Source of the DNA: Entrophospora sp. SA101
Taxonomy: Eukaryota; Glomeromycota; Glomeromycetes; Entrophosporales; Entrophosporaceae
Direction of reading: 5' to 3'
DNA: 10,269 bases
Assembly: GCA_958430865.1 (NCBI GenBank)
Contig: CAUDNR010004570.1
Span: 35,756 to 46,024, forward strand
Position 1 is the first letter of the stretch, and each line of letters opens with the position of its first letter. A program made the translations under genes and the position numbers. Positions 1 through 6,400 of the stretch are shown here, one piece after another. The notes below the pieces were generated by a model, which was not told the DNA's origin, searched no databases, and worked only from the letters and a program-made list of their open reading frames with translations.

Positions 1-153
1 AAATTATATAGTCACACAACATAAATTTGAGATCGTCACAAAGTGATAAATGTGATAAAGAGAAATTCCACCATGCTATTACAATATACATATCTGTATG
101 ATTTATCAGATAATTAGATAATATAAGCATGTGACCAATCATTAAAAAAAGAG

Positions 154-306
154 ATGATGATAATTAATCATTTTTTTAAAGCATCTTTGTACTTGATATA
201 CGGAAATTCTGAAGAGGGCGAAGCTCTCAAAGAATTAGCCCTCCTGCGGAGGGCGTGTTTCCCCGCACAGGTGAAAGAAAAATTTTATATATATTACACT
301 TTTTAG
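154..306 (+). CDS. Possible 50-aa ORF or exon, unknown function
   Basis: An ORF begins with two ATGs (154, 157) and ends at TAG 304-306. The middle part, about residues 17-40, is Glu/Leu/Ala/Arg-rich (SEEGEALKELALLRRA) and uses GC-rich codons, unlike the surrounding AT-rich DNA. A splice-donor-like CAG|GTGAAA lies at 268-276, so this could be one exon rather than a whole gene. There is no signal peptide or membrane segment. I recognise no family. The same GC-rich block forms strong hairpins, so its composition may reflect RNA or DNA structure rather than coding. Confidence 0.2.
   Translation: MMIINHFFKASLYLIYGNSEEGEALKELALLRRACFPAQVKEKFYIYYTF
206..271. other. GC-rich block with competing hairpins
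   Basis: GCCCTCC (238-244) pairs perfectly with GGAGGGC (248-254) across a 3-nt loop. The same bases can pair otherwise: AGGGC (215-219) with GCCCT (238-242), and TGCGG (245-249) with CCGCA (263-267), flanked by CCTG/CAGG (243-246, 268-271). The alternatives are mutually exclusive. The block stands out as GC-rich in AT-rich DNA. I could not match it to a known ribozyme core or a Helitron 3' end. Confidence 0.5.
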
Positions 307-1114
307 ATGGGTTTTTTAGCAACATTGTATATTATTATACATATGAGATGTTTTTATGCAGTTAATTGTATGAAAAACATATTAAGACGCAATTAAAAAT
401 TGAGATTGATTCAATGCTAAATTAATTTTGACAACATGTATATTATATATTGCTCTTTTTTTTCTTTTTTTTTTTTTTTAATAGGAATCGTGAATGTTTA
501 TCGGGGAAGAGAGTAAGATTAGATAATTAACAATCTGTTTGTATGGATGTTGTAGAGGTAATGTAAATAGAAACAAATTAATTATTATATTTGTTTAATT
601 TATTATCAGAAAAATCATTGTTAATGCGTAATTAAAATACTCTAATAATTGAAATTTAAGTAAACTGCACTAATACATATAAGTCTGTCATTTATTTATG
701 TTGTCAAGTACTTTAAACAATTAATTGCTGCATTCAACTTATTGAGTTTATATCAATACAAACAAAGAAAAATGGTTTAAATTGTATAATTTATTTTTAT
801 TCGGTAATGAATATAAAAAGTAATTATTCTGTCTGTCAATTTGTGTAATGTGCAAATTCTGTTTGTTAATTTTTATCAGTTATGGCAACTTAGAGTATGA
901 CAAAAAAGATGTTTTTACAAGTTTTTTTTCATCTTGCATACAGTCACAGAAAAAAACAAGTAATTTATAATTATTTCCTAACTGTAAAGAAAAGTTTAAA
1001 TCTATTCTTAATTGTCCTTGTTCCATTTTGGCTAATAAAAATTCAATCCTTAAATTTAATATTTAAAACTTGTAAATTTTTTAATTTTAATCTAAAATTT
1101 TTGAAAAACAAAAA
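307..1114. other. AT-rich stretch without a supported gene
   Basis: This holds a pyrimidine tract at about 451-480 and many short A/T runs. An ATG-initiated 73-codon frame (897-1118) consists almost only of Phe, Leu, Lys, Asn and Ile codons, as expected from random AT-rich sequence, and I do not call it a gene. I see no tRNA or rRNA signature. Confidence 0.6.
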
Positions 1115-1949
1115 ATGAACAACCAAATATTTTTCAACCAATTTGCTGCTTCTTATACCACCACCACTATCGCCGCTACTGCTCCCACTGCCACCACTCA
1201 TTCTCGTACTTGTACTCGCCGGTCAGTAACAATGCGAGACCAATTAAATGAACATTTGGAGAGAATAGTAGCATTAGAAAGACAATTTCAACAACAACAA
1301 CATCAACAATCAACATTGGAGCAACAACAACAAAAACATACCTCCAGTGAAGATGATATCATGGTTCTTAATGAACCAACACTTGCACCTGGAGAAAAAA
1401 AACACATAATTGTAGTCCATGATGAATCTATCTTCTATGCCAATGATGGCAAAAAAACTTTTTGGGGACCAACAGCTCATGTTCCTTTAAGAAAAAAAGG
1501 AATGGATTCAAGTCTTCATATTAGTGATTTTTTAACTGAGGCAAAAGGACGATTAAAATTCGAAGAAGAGGCAGCCTGTGTTATGATAAAGCCTGGAGTA
1601 AACCGTGATGGATGGTGGGCTTCAGAAGATCTTGTCGAACAGATTGAAAAAAAAGCAATTCAGATGCAGTTGGTGTTTTTGCATTTGACAATGCTACCAG
1701 CCATTCATGCTTTAATTGCTACGAGATTGAACCTTGGACCTGGTGGTAAATACACCTTTAAAGACGGCATTTTACCTAATGGACAAACTCAAAAAATGCA
1801 TTTAGAAGATGGAAGGCAAGTATGCAAGGTATTCTTGGAGATTTATTGATGCCTATCGTAAAGGATTGAGTGGTGCCCGTGCCTTATATGCTGTAAAGAA
1901 ATATAAATGTTGTAATAGAAGAATAGTATATAATAATGTAATAGTATAA
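1115..1949 (+). pseudogene. DDE-superfamily endonuclease (transposase) relic, frameshifted
   Basis: Residues 92-105 of the main frame read PGEKKHIIVVHDES, followed by FYANDGKK, PLRKKG, DFLTEAKGRLKF, IKPG, a GWW pair (residues 166-168) and NLGPGGK (206-212). This is the catalytic region of the DDE endonuclease family common in arbuscular mycorrhizal fungi; D103 would be the first catalytic Asp. The second Asp motif (DAVGVFAFDNATSH) is present but in another frame, at 1663-1704, while the main frame resumes with ALIATRLN. A further shift near 1790-1810 puts the C-terminal part (from ATG 1809, including RFIDAYRKGLSGARALYAVKKY) in a third frame ending at TAA 1947. The N-terminus is not family-like: Thr/Ala-rich (15-30), then a Gln-rich stretch (58-74); the expected DNA-binding part is absent. 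Decayed and very probably inactive. Exact superfamily within DDE is uncertain. Confidence 0.85.
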
Positions 1950-2079
1950 TATATACATATATATATAATAAATAAAATTTTAATCTTTAATTTTTTTAAA
2001 TTACACCAAAATCACGTGAAGACCATTTTGAAATCGCATTTTTTGAAATTTGAGCACGTGGCACAGCAATAGGAGGTCT

Positions 2080-2605
2080 TTAGACCGAGCCAACTATACC
2101 AGGAGTTCTCCAAACATGTCCTGGTCCATCATTTTTATAGATTGTAAATCTACTTTCATCACTCCAAATGATAGATTTCCATTTTCTAACCGTCCAACTC
2201 CTTCTCCCAAGACACCAATTTAATCGATTGGTTCTTTGTTGGTCATTTAAAAGTGGCTTTGCTGCAGGAACACGAGAAAAAATATTTAATTCATGTAATG
2301 TTCTTCTAATAGTCTTAGTTGAAACATCACTTTGTTTTTTCGTTAAATTTGTTTTTTATTTGCTCAGCAGACTTTCGATTATTTCGCTTTAAAATTTTTT
2401 TTAATGTTTTTTGATTTTCATTGTTGATTAAGTTTGGACGACCACTTCGCTGCTTTGTAGCAAGACCTTCACCATCAATATGTTTTTTAATAGTACGAGA
2501 TATTGTTGTTCCATGAATATCAAGAATTTTGGCTATTTTGGAAATGGGTTCATTATTTTTGTAAAGAAAAATAATTTCGCTACGTTGAATCCAACATTTT
2601 TTAAT
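2080..2605 (-). pseudogene. Tc1-like transposase, N-terminal half, frameshifted
   Basis: First segment, 2605 down to a TGA at 2327-2329, reads IQRSEIIFLYKNNEPISKIA then LDIHGTTISRTIKKH and RSGRPNL: the paired helix-turn-helix DNA-binding region with its GRP hinge. The frame then shifts at a poly-A run (2332-2345) into VSTKTIRRTLHELNIFSRVP, AAKPLL and IIWSDESRFTIYKNDGPG, ending HVWRTPG and a TAA at 2080-2082. The Asp at 2158-2160 in SDESRF is the first Asp of the DDE/D triad; the other two are missing. No in-frame ATG opens the first segment; the nearby ATG (2597-2599) is out of frame and soon meets a stop. An intact Tc1 transposase is about 340 aa, so roughly half is left. Confidence 0.9.
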
Positions 2606-2731
2606 TTAATTTTTTTTAAATTTTCAAAAATATTTATTAAAAATCAAGCTTGTTTACAAAAAAATTCATAACATCACAGATGGTTATTTAAGATGCGTAT
2701 TCTATCATATGTTAAAATATCAGATGAGGCT

Positions 2732-2754
2732 ATAATGCACGTTTTTATTCAATT
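2732..2754 (-). repeat. Inner copy of the Tc1 internal direct repeat
   Basis: The segment around ACGTTTTTAT... on the plus strand (ataatgCACGTTTTTATtc) closely matches 2912-2934 (attatgTACGTTTTTATgc). The two copies are 180 bp apart in the same orientation within the element leader. This is the geometry of the IR/DR transposase-binding sites known from Sleeping Beauty-type Tc1 elements. Confidence 0.6.
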
Positions 2755-2911
2755 CATTTTTTTTTGAAGTGGGAATATTTGGGGAAAAAAAATTCGAACA
2801 AAGTTTTATTTTTTTATTTATTATTTTTTTAGAAACGTTGGAGAAATGAAAATTTGCATATAGATTAATAAGTACCTAAGTTACAAAACGACATTATTTC
2901 TTTGTATATTT

Positions 2912-2934
2912 ATTATGTACGTTTTTATGCAATT
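2912..2934 (-). repeat. Outer copy of the Tc1 internal direct repeat
   Basis: This copy lies just inside the terminus at 2945-2975 and pairs with the inner copy at 2732-2754, differing from it at only a few positions. A role as transposase-binding site is inferred from layout, not shown. Confidence 0.6.
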
Positions 2935-2944
2935 ATTTGTTTTA

Positions 2945-2975
2945 GGGTGTGCGTGACTTTTGTCCAGGTAGTGTA
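2945..2975 (-). repeat. Tc1-type terminal inverted repeat (single end)
   Basis: Minus-strand start TACACTACCTGGACAAAAG followed by TCACGCACACCC, matching the usual Tc1-family terminus in length and wording. It marks the 5' end of the element, with TA at the boundary (2974-2975) as expected for TA target duplication. Its partner is not convincingly present in the window. Confidence 0.85.
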
Positions 2976-3049
2976 TGTAGTTAATTTCAAAATCAAAAAT
3001 CGAAAAAAAATATCAAATTAAACACAACTCTCTACATACCAATATTGAC

Positions 3050-3214
3050 ATGTCTACGTGTGTTCCAAACTCGGACACTAAAGATAATTCGAACGCGTTT
3101 GATTTTATGAAATATAATAATAAAAGAATACCAGTAATAGGTGTATTAATAACATCAGGAAAAACTAGTAATAGCAATTATAATCGTATTTGTAGAAATT
3201 TTTTTTTTAATTAG
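3050..3214 (+). CDS. 54-aa ORF, possible first exon, unknown
   Basis: ATG 3050 to TAG 3212-3214. The first part reads MSTCVPNSDTKDNSNAF, with mixed codons including TCG, ACG and GCG, then IPVIGVLITSGK, then an Asn/Ser-rich end and three Phe from a poly-T run. The Ser/Asn/Asp-rich leader vaguely resembles N-termini of expanded gene families in mycorrhizal fungi, but that is an impression only. It starts 75 bp outside the Tc1 terminus, so the element may have landed in its upstream region. There is no clear domain and no obvious downstream exon. Confidence 0.3.
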   Translation: MSTCVPNSDTKDNSNAFDFMKYNNKRIPVIGVLITSGKTSNSNYNRICRNFFFN

Positions 3215-3350
3215 TTCGTTTGTTTCCATATTGAAACCAGTGTTTGTTCACAGACATTGTCTGCCTTATAATAATAATGAACCGATGCTGACAATTTCCA
3301 AGATAATGTCCACAGAAATTATCCAAAAACTTCACATAACAACTTGTCAT

Positions 3351-3600
3351 ACAGATTTGTCTAGGTACAAGAAAGAGAAGCAGTAAGCGAGAGAACCAAA
3401 GTAACTAATTAATTGACAAATACCAAATATTGTAATTAACTGACAAGAGTAATCAGTGTCAACAAAAAGACTACCATTTAAAAAATGTAAAAAATTTATT
3501 ATTTAGCTTTAAGAAATAAAATAAAAAGAAAATAATTATAATGAATAAATTTATAGTAGAGATTAAATTAGTCATTTATCAATCCTTTCTCTTACTACTA
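3351..3600 (+). repeat. Dispersed direct repeat, copy 1
   Basis: Aligns by eye with 6024-6242 in the same orientation. Shared blocks in order are ACAGATTT, GCAGTAAGC, AAAGTAACT, AATTGACAA, AATCAGTGT, CTACCATTTAAAAAA, AAAAATTTATT, AATAAAATAAAAAGA, ATAATTATAATGAATAAAT and AATTAGTCAT. Copies differ by substitutions and short indels, so the duplication is old. No ORF is conserved between them and the repeat class is unknown. Confidence 0.75.
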
Positions 3601-4122
3601 TTATGATTATTATAAATGATTTGTAAAATGCTATCTAAATGAAGAAAGATGTGACTCTAAATTAGCACGAATTACAAATATTAATGTAGTGGTGTCTTGG
3701 ATTTCATGAAATTGCTCTGACGGTATATTTTTAAATATAATTAATTATATATTAGTTAAATAAAACAAATAAATATGACTTAGCTTTTTATTACTATCCA
3801 ATCCTTTCCTTACGCGTGAATGATACCTTTCCCCCACTGTTATGTCTATTACAACGTTCATGATAGCTGGTTAAAATTAAAAAATTGATATAACTAAAAA
3901 TTGCATCACCCAAGTAATGATAATACTAGGACCATGCAATAAAAAAATTTAAGGAACCGATTTAAAAAAGGCCACATAATGACCTGATGGTGAAATTTTA
4001 ATGACCGAGTCTATGCTCAGTTTCATTTTCTTGTGTGTATGCCTACTTCTCAATTGCATACAATTAAAAATTGAAAAGTTCCTTATAAAATAAATGAATA
4101 AATCTGATTTATTATACATATA

Positions 4123-4340
4123 CAGGGTTGGCATGGCATTAGGCAGCATCAAGGTGTACTTTGACTTCGTGTTCCTGATGATGATTAAGTTGGTGATTGA
4201 GATGGTGGAGTTTGAGATGGTGGAGTTTGAGATGGCGGAGTTCAAGAAGTCTGTAACTGCTTTAACGATGTTGATTGTCCTACACTTCATAATTTGGATC
4301 TACGGGTGTGGTATAATATCCATGTCCAATGCCATCCCTG
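4123..4340. mobile_element. 218-bp MITE-like insertion, probably hAT type
   Basis: The left end is CAGGGTTGGCATGG; the right end read inward on the minus strand is CAGGGATGGCATTGG, giving an imperfect terminal inverted repeat. The related arm B lacks the whole 218 bp. Its base composition is higher in G on the plus strand than the flanks. Flanking 8-mers do not match cleanly: right ATTATGAT (4341-4348), left ATTATACAT (4111-4119) three bases off the end, perhaps a decayed 8-bp target duplication as hAT elements make. The frames across it on both strands (4094-4393 plus; 3949-4290 minus) are probably by-products. It carries a 15-bp triplicate repeat. Confidence 0.7.
4199..4243 (+). repeat. Three tandem copies of a 15-bp unit
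   Basis: GAGATGGTGGAGTTT occurs twice exactly (4199-4213, 4214-4228) and a third time with two changes (4229-4243). In one plus frame each unit would read E-M-V/A-E-F. It sits inside the MITE-like insertion, so a short internal minisatellite is the simplest view. Confidence 0.95.
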
Positions 4341-4395
4341 ATTATGATGGGTATCAGATTTATAAAATTTTCCTATTACAAACACGCAAGTGATT

Positions 4396-4829
4396 ATGCT
4401 TACACACGCCCCATAACTATAGAATTACTACAGGTGAGCAACTTGTTTTAAAACCGGAGTTTTAAGTTTGGACATGTTCGGAGGCTTTGGACAAGCGAGA
4501 AGCTTCTTAACAATGACACAATCGTAGACCCAGAGCGGCGGCGCCCCCCCTGACAAAAAATTACATTGAGCAATTTAATGAACTCTACTTGCATCATCGT
4601 ATCATCGGGGGGAATCGAGTCAAATTAGCCTAATGGGCTCTAGGAAGATGAGAATAATTGACATATTAAACTCTTGGAGATGCGCCTCATTGATTTTGTG
4701 TGTGTGTGTGTGTGTGTTCTTCAGTAGTCGTGTTGTTTTTGCCTTTGTAATTATTTAATGTTAATAACAGTCACAAAAAGCCAATATACCAATTGTTTGT
4801 TCGGAATCTTATAATTACCCATCATTATA
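4396..4829. other. Non-coding stretch with microsatellite and promoter-like motifs
   Basis: The start overlaps the end of duplication arm A. A C-run (CGCCCCCC) at about 4542-4550 and TCGGGGGGAAT near 4604 form a short inverted pair. A TG run lies at 4697-4717. CCAAT motifs occur at about 4781-4785 and 4790-4794. No long frame or recognised gene is present. Confidence 0.5.
4697..4717. repeat. TG dinucleotide microsatellite
   Basis: About ten uninterrupted TG units. Simple sequence repeat. Confidence 0.95.
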
Positions 4830-4958
4830 ATGAAATTTTCTCCACGTTTATATAAGTTGTTTAGGCTATTTTATAAGAAAAGAAAAAGTGACATCAATAC
4901 AAAAAATAAAGTCTCTGGCTATCAAAAAGCCTATCTTCTTCCTAAATGTGTTTATTAA
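4830..4958 (+). CDS. 42-aa basic ORF, unknown function
   Basis: ATG 4830 to TAA 4956-4958. The peptide starts MKFSPRLYKLFRLFYKKRK and ends GYQKAYLLPKCVY, with about a dozen Lys/Arg and aromatic residues throughout. It has no membrane segment. Two CCAAT motifs lie 35-50 bp upstream; the only TATA-like motif (TTTATATAAG) is inside the frame, which argues against a standard promoter here. A donor-like GT (4948) and TTTTAG acceptor-like site near 4982 could allow a short 3' exon, with weak consensus. Could equally be chance. Confidence 0.22.
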   Translation: MKFSPRLYKLFRLFYKKRKSDINTKNKVSGYQKAYLLPKCVY

Positions 4959-5155
4959 CAACTAGCTAGCTTTCTTGTTTTAGATTTTTCATCTCGCGTC
5001 TAAAAAATTTTTTTGTATATACACACTATTGTTGTGATCAATATTAAATAATAATTTCCGAGTGTAACGTCACGTTTTATTCAGCAACATCATGAAAATA
5101 TCCAATTTTATTGATGGGTTGGTGTGTATTATCCTTATTTAGAAATTGATAATAA

Positions 5156-5181
5156 ATATATATATATATATATATATATAT
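5156..5181. repeat. TA dinucleotide microsatellite
   Basis: An uninterrupted AT/TA run of about 26 bp. Simple repeat. Confidence 0.95.
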
Positions 5182-5689
5182 GCTTCAAGGTCTTTTTAGT
5201 TTGGTACCAAAAAACTAACAATTGAGAAAACACCTTTAAAAACAAAAATCTTCACAAATGAGTGGGTAAAACATATGTTTTTATTAATATTATGATTAAA
5301 TATTCACAACATTCACAATTGCTCATTTTTTTACCAAGCAAAGCAAATGAGAGAGTAATGGTGAAAAATAGTGTAATTCATTGTAGTATAATGTTTAAAT
5401 ATACAGTTCATTTTCTATCTATAGTATTTCTTATAATTTTAATTTTCGAATTGGCTTTTTTTAAACCAAAATCGAACTGAACCAAATTGAAAATTTGGTC
5501 ATAAAGAGAGTAGTGGGTGGAAATTGTATGTATAATTTCAAGATTATACTAATTATATTAAATAAAAATAAAGGCATCATCTTAATTTTCTTTGTTTAAA
5601 ATACTTTGATAAAAACAACAAATGTAGTGGAGTCAACAATTGTGAAGCTTTATTAAAAATCCATGTTTTATTTACCTTAGTGAGAGTAA
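5182..5689. other. AT-rich stretch, one small hairpin, no supported gene
   Basis: A perfect 8-bp hairpin, ACCAAATT-GAA-AATTTGGT, lies at 5481-5499. A frame at 5262-5480 would need a GTG start, since the ATG at 5258 stops after three codons, and is dominated by A/T-rich codons, so I do not call it. Nothing else stands out. Confidence 0.5.
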
Positions 5690-5720
5690 GACTAACATTG
5701 GTTAACTAGTGAGTTTTAAC
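5690..5720 (+). repeat. Short direct repeat, copy 1
   Basis: GACTAACATTGGTTAACTAG followed by TGAGT...AACAA. It recurs at 5766-5797 with a few changes, a 76-bp offset. A partial local duplication; function unknown. Confidence 0.85.
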
Positions 5721-5765
5721 AACAACTAGTAATGCAATTTGCTTTATTGAGTAAGCATAGATTAG

Positions 5766-5797
5766 GACTAACATTGGTTAATTAGTGAGTGTCAACA
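5766..5797 (+). repeat. Short direct repeat, copy 2
   Basis: GACTAACATTGGTTAATTAG followed by TGAGTGTCAACAA, the second copy of the 5690-5720 unit. The intervening bases are only weakly similar. Confidence 0.85.
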
Positions 5798-5842
5798 ATG
5801 TTTAATTGAAAATACTGTGTAATTGTAAATGTAAAGAATTAA

Positions 5843-5971
5843 CAAGCTTGCTTGAGTTGTTTGGAAATAAACCAAAGCGGGCTTGTCATCAGCCAAGAAA
5901 TGTATACAGCTGAAATAAATTGGTCACAAGTGAATAATAGAAACTTTATAGGAGCTTTTGAGGCTTCATAA
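5843..5971 (+). other. Open coding-like segment of 42 codons
   Basis: Open from after a TAA at 5840-5842 to a TAA at 5969-5971, with an internal ATG at 5900. The peptide has a balanced, protein-like composition (NQSGLVISQEMYTAEINWSQ, then FIGAFEAS), unlike the Phe/Asn/Lys-only frames around it. It lies immediately before direct-repeat copy 2 and may be a fragment of an old transposon protein or an exon. I recognise no family. Confidence 0.25.
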
Positions 5972-6023
5972 AAGGGTCAGGTTACCTTATTTATTTACAT
6001 TATTTGCACCATTAAGTGTAACT

Positions 6024-6242
6024 ACAGATTTTTAGGTATAAAAAAGAGGCAGTAAGCAAGAATAAAAGTAACTTCATAAACTAATCAATTGACAAGCACC
6101 AAAGCAGCTGAAAGCCAAGCCATAATCAGTGTTAAACAAGGCTACCATTTAAAAAACTGCAAAAAATTTATTGTTTAAGAAAAATAAAATAAAAAGATAG
6201 ATAATTATAATGAATAAATTAGTCATAATCAATTCTTTCTTT
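6024..6242 (+). repeat. Dispersed direct repeat, copy 2
   Basis: Counterpart of 3351-3600 with the same block order. Beyond 6242 similarity fades, with a possible further match at AATGATCTGTAAA (about 6330) to AATGATTTGTAAA (about 3616). The hAT relic begins about 160 bp downstream. Confidence 0.75.
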
Positions 6243-6400
6243 GTTAATAATTAATTAAATATGAATAAAAAATATTATTATTAGTATAGTAATTTCCAAT
6301 TAATTAATTTTTGTTCATTTTCAACATTTAATGATCTGTAAATTTATTCACTAAAATCCATTGAAACGGAATTACTACTACGTAATTTTGAACAGAATAA

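Larger units (their letters stand above)
1996..2975 (-). mobile_element. Truncated Tc1/mariner-type element
   Basis: Read on the minus strand, the element begins at 2975 with TACACTACCTGGACAAAAG, a classic Tc1-like terminus abutting a TA. About 370 bp of AT-rich leader follow, then a frameshifted Tc1 transposase that breaks off after the first catalytic Asp. The second and third catalytic motifs (around the usual PDLNPIEHLW region) are not seen. No convincing second terminus is found: at 2002-2020 a weak TACACCAAAATCACG resembles the terminus with a gap. The last stretch (1996-2082) is open apart from one stop but I do not recognise it. Most likely an internally deleted or 3'-truncated copy. 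Confidence 0.88.
3721..4495 (-). repeat. Arm A of a diverged inverted duplication
   Basis: Colinear with the reverse complement of 9142-9597. Matching segments are 3721-3787 with 9530-9597 (around AGCTAAGTC and ATAATTAATTA), 3885-3940 with 9389-9452 (TTGCATCACCCA... and a TTGATATAA block), 4083-4110 plus 4348-4390 with 9225-9296 (AATAAATCTGAT; TTTTCCTAT.ACAAACA.GCAA), and 4469-4495 with 9142-9166 (ACATGTT..GAGGCTTTGGACAA-like). Spacing agrees once the insertion at 4123-4340 is removed. On the minus strand it holds a short frame ending TWVMQFLVISIF, related to arm B, and a 25-codon frame (3949-4026) with ISPSGHYVAFF. Confidence 0.75.

Noticed and set aside
206..271. Hammerhead, twister or HDV-like ribozyme
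   Set aside because: The conserved core bases of these classes could not be placed on the hairpins.
340..371. ATGTTTTTATGCAGTTAATTG resembles the Tc1 internal repeat
   Set aside because: Only a short A/T-rich match, in the wrong orientation for the missing Tc1 end, with no terminus beside it.
897..1118. 73-codon ATG frame upstream of the DDE relic
   Set aside because: Composed almost wholly of Phe, Leu, Lys, Asn and Ile codons from AT-rich DNA; no family pattern, and it is not in frame with the DDE relic.
2168..2671. Plus-strand frames at 2168-2392 and 2480-2671
   Set aside because: They lie antisense to the Tc1 transposase segments, which have clear family motifs.
4094..4393. 99-codon plus frame and overlapping 113-codon minus frame (3949-4290)
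   Set aside because: Both run through the MITE-like insertion and its 15-bp repeats; the empty-site copy in arm B shows that neither frame is ancestral.
5066..5079. GTAACGTCACGTT, a CRE-like half site
   Set aside because: A single short motif with no associated gene start; expected by chance at some rate.
5262..5480. 72-codon frame
   Set aside because: Needs a GTG start, is A/T-driven in composition, and the nearby ATG at 5258 terminates after three codons.
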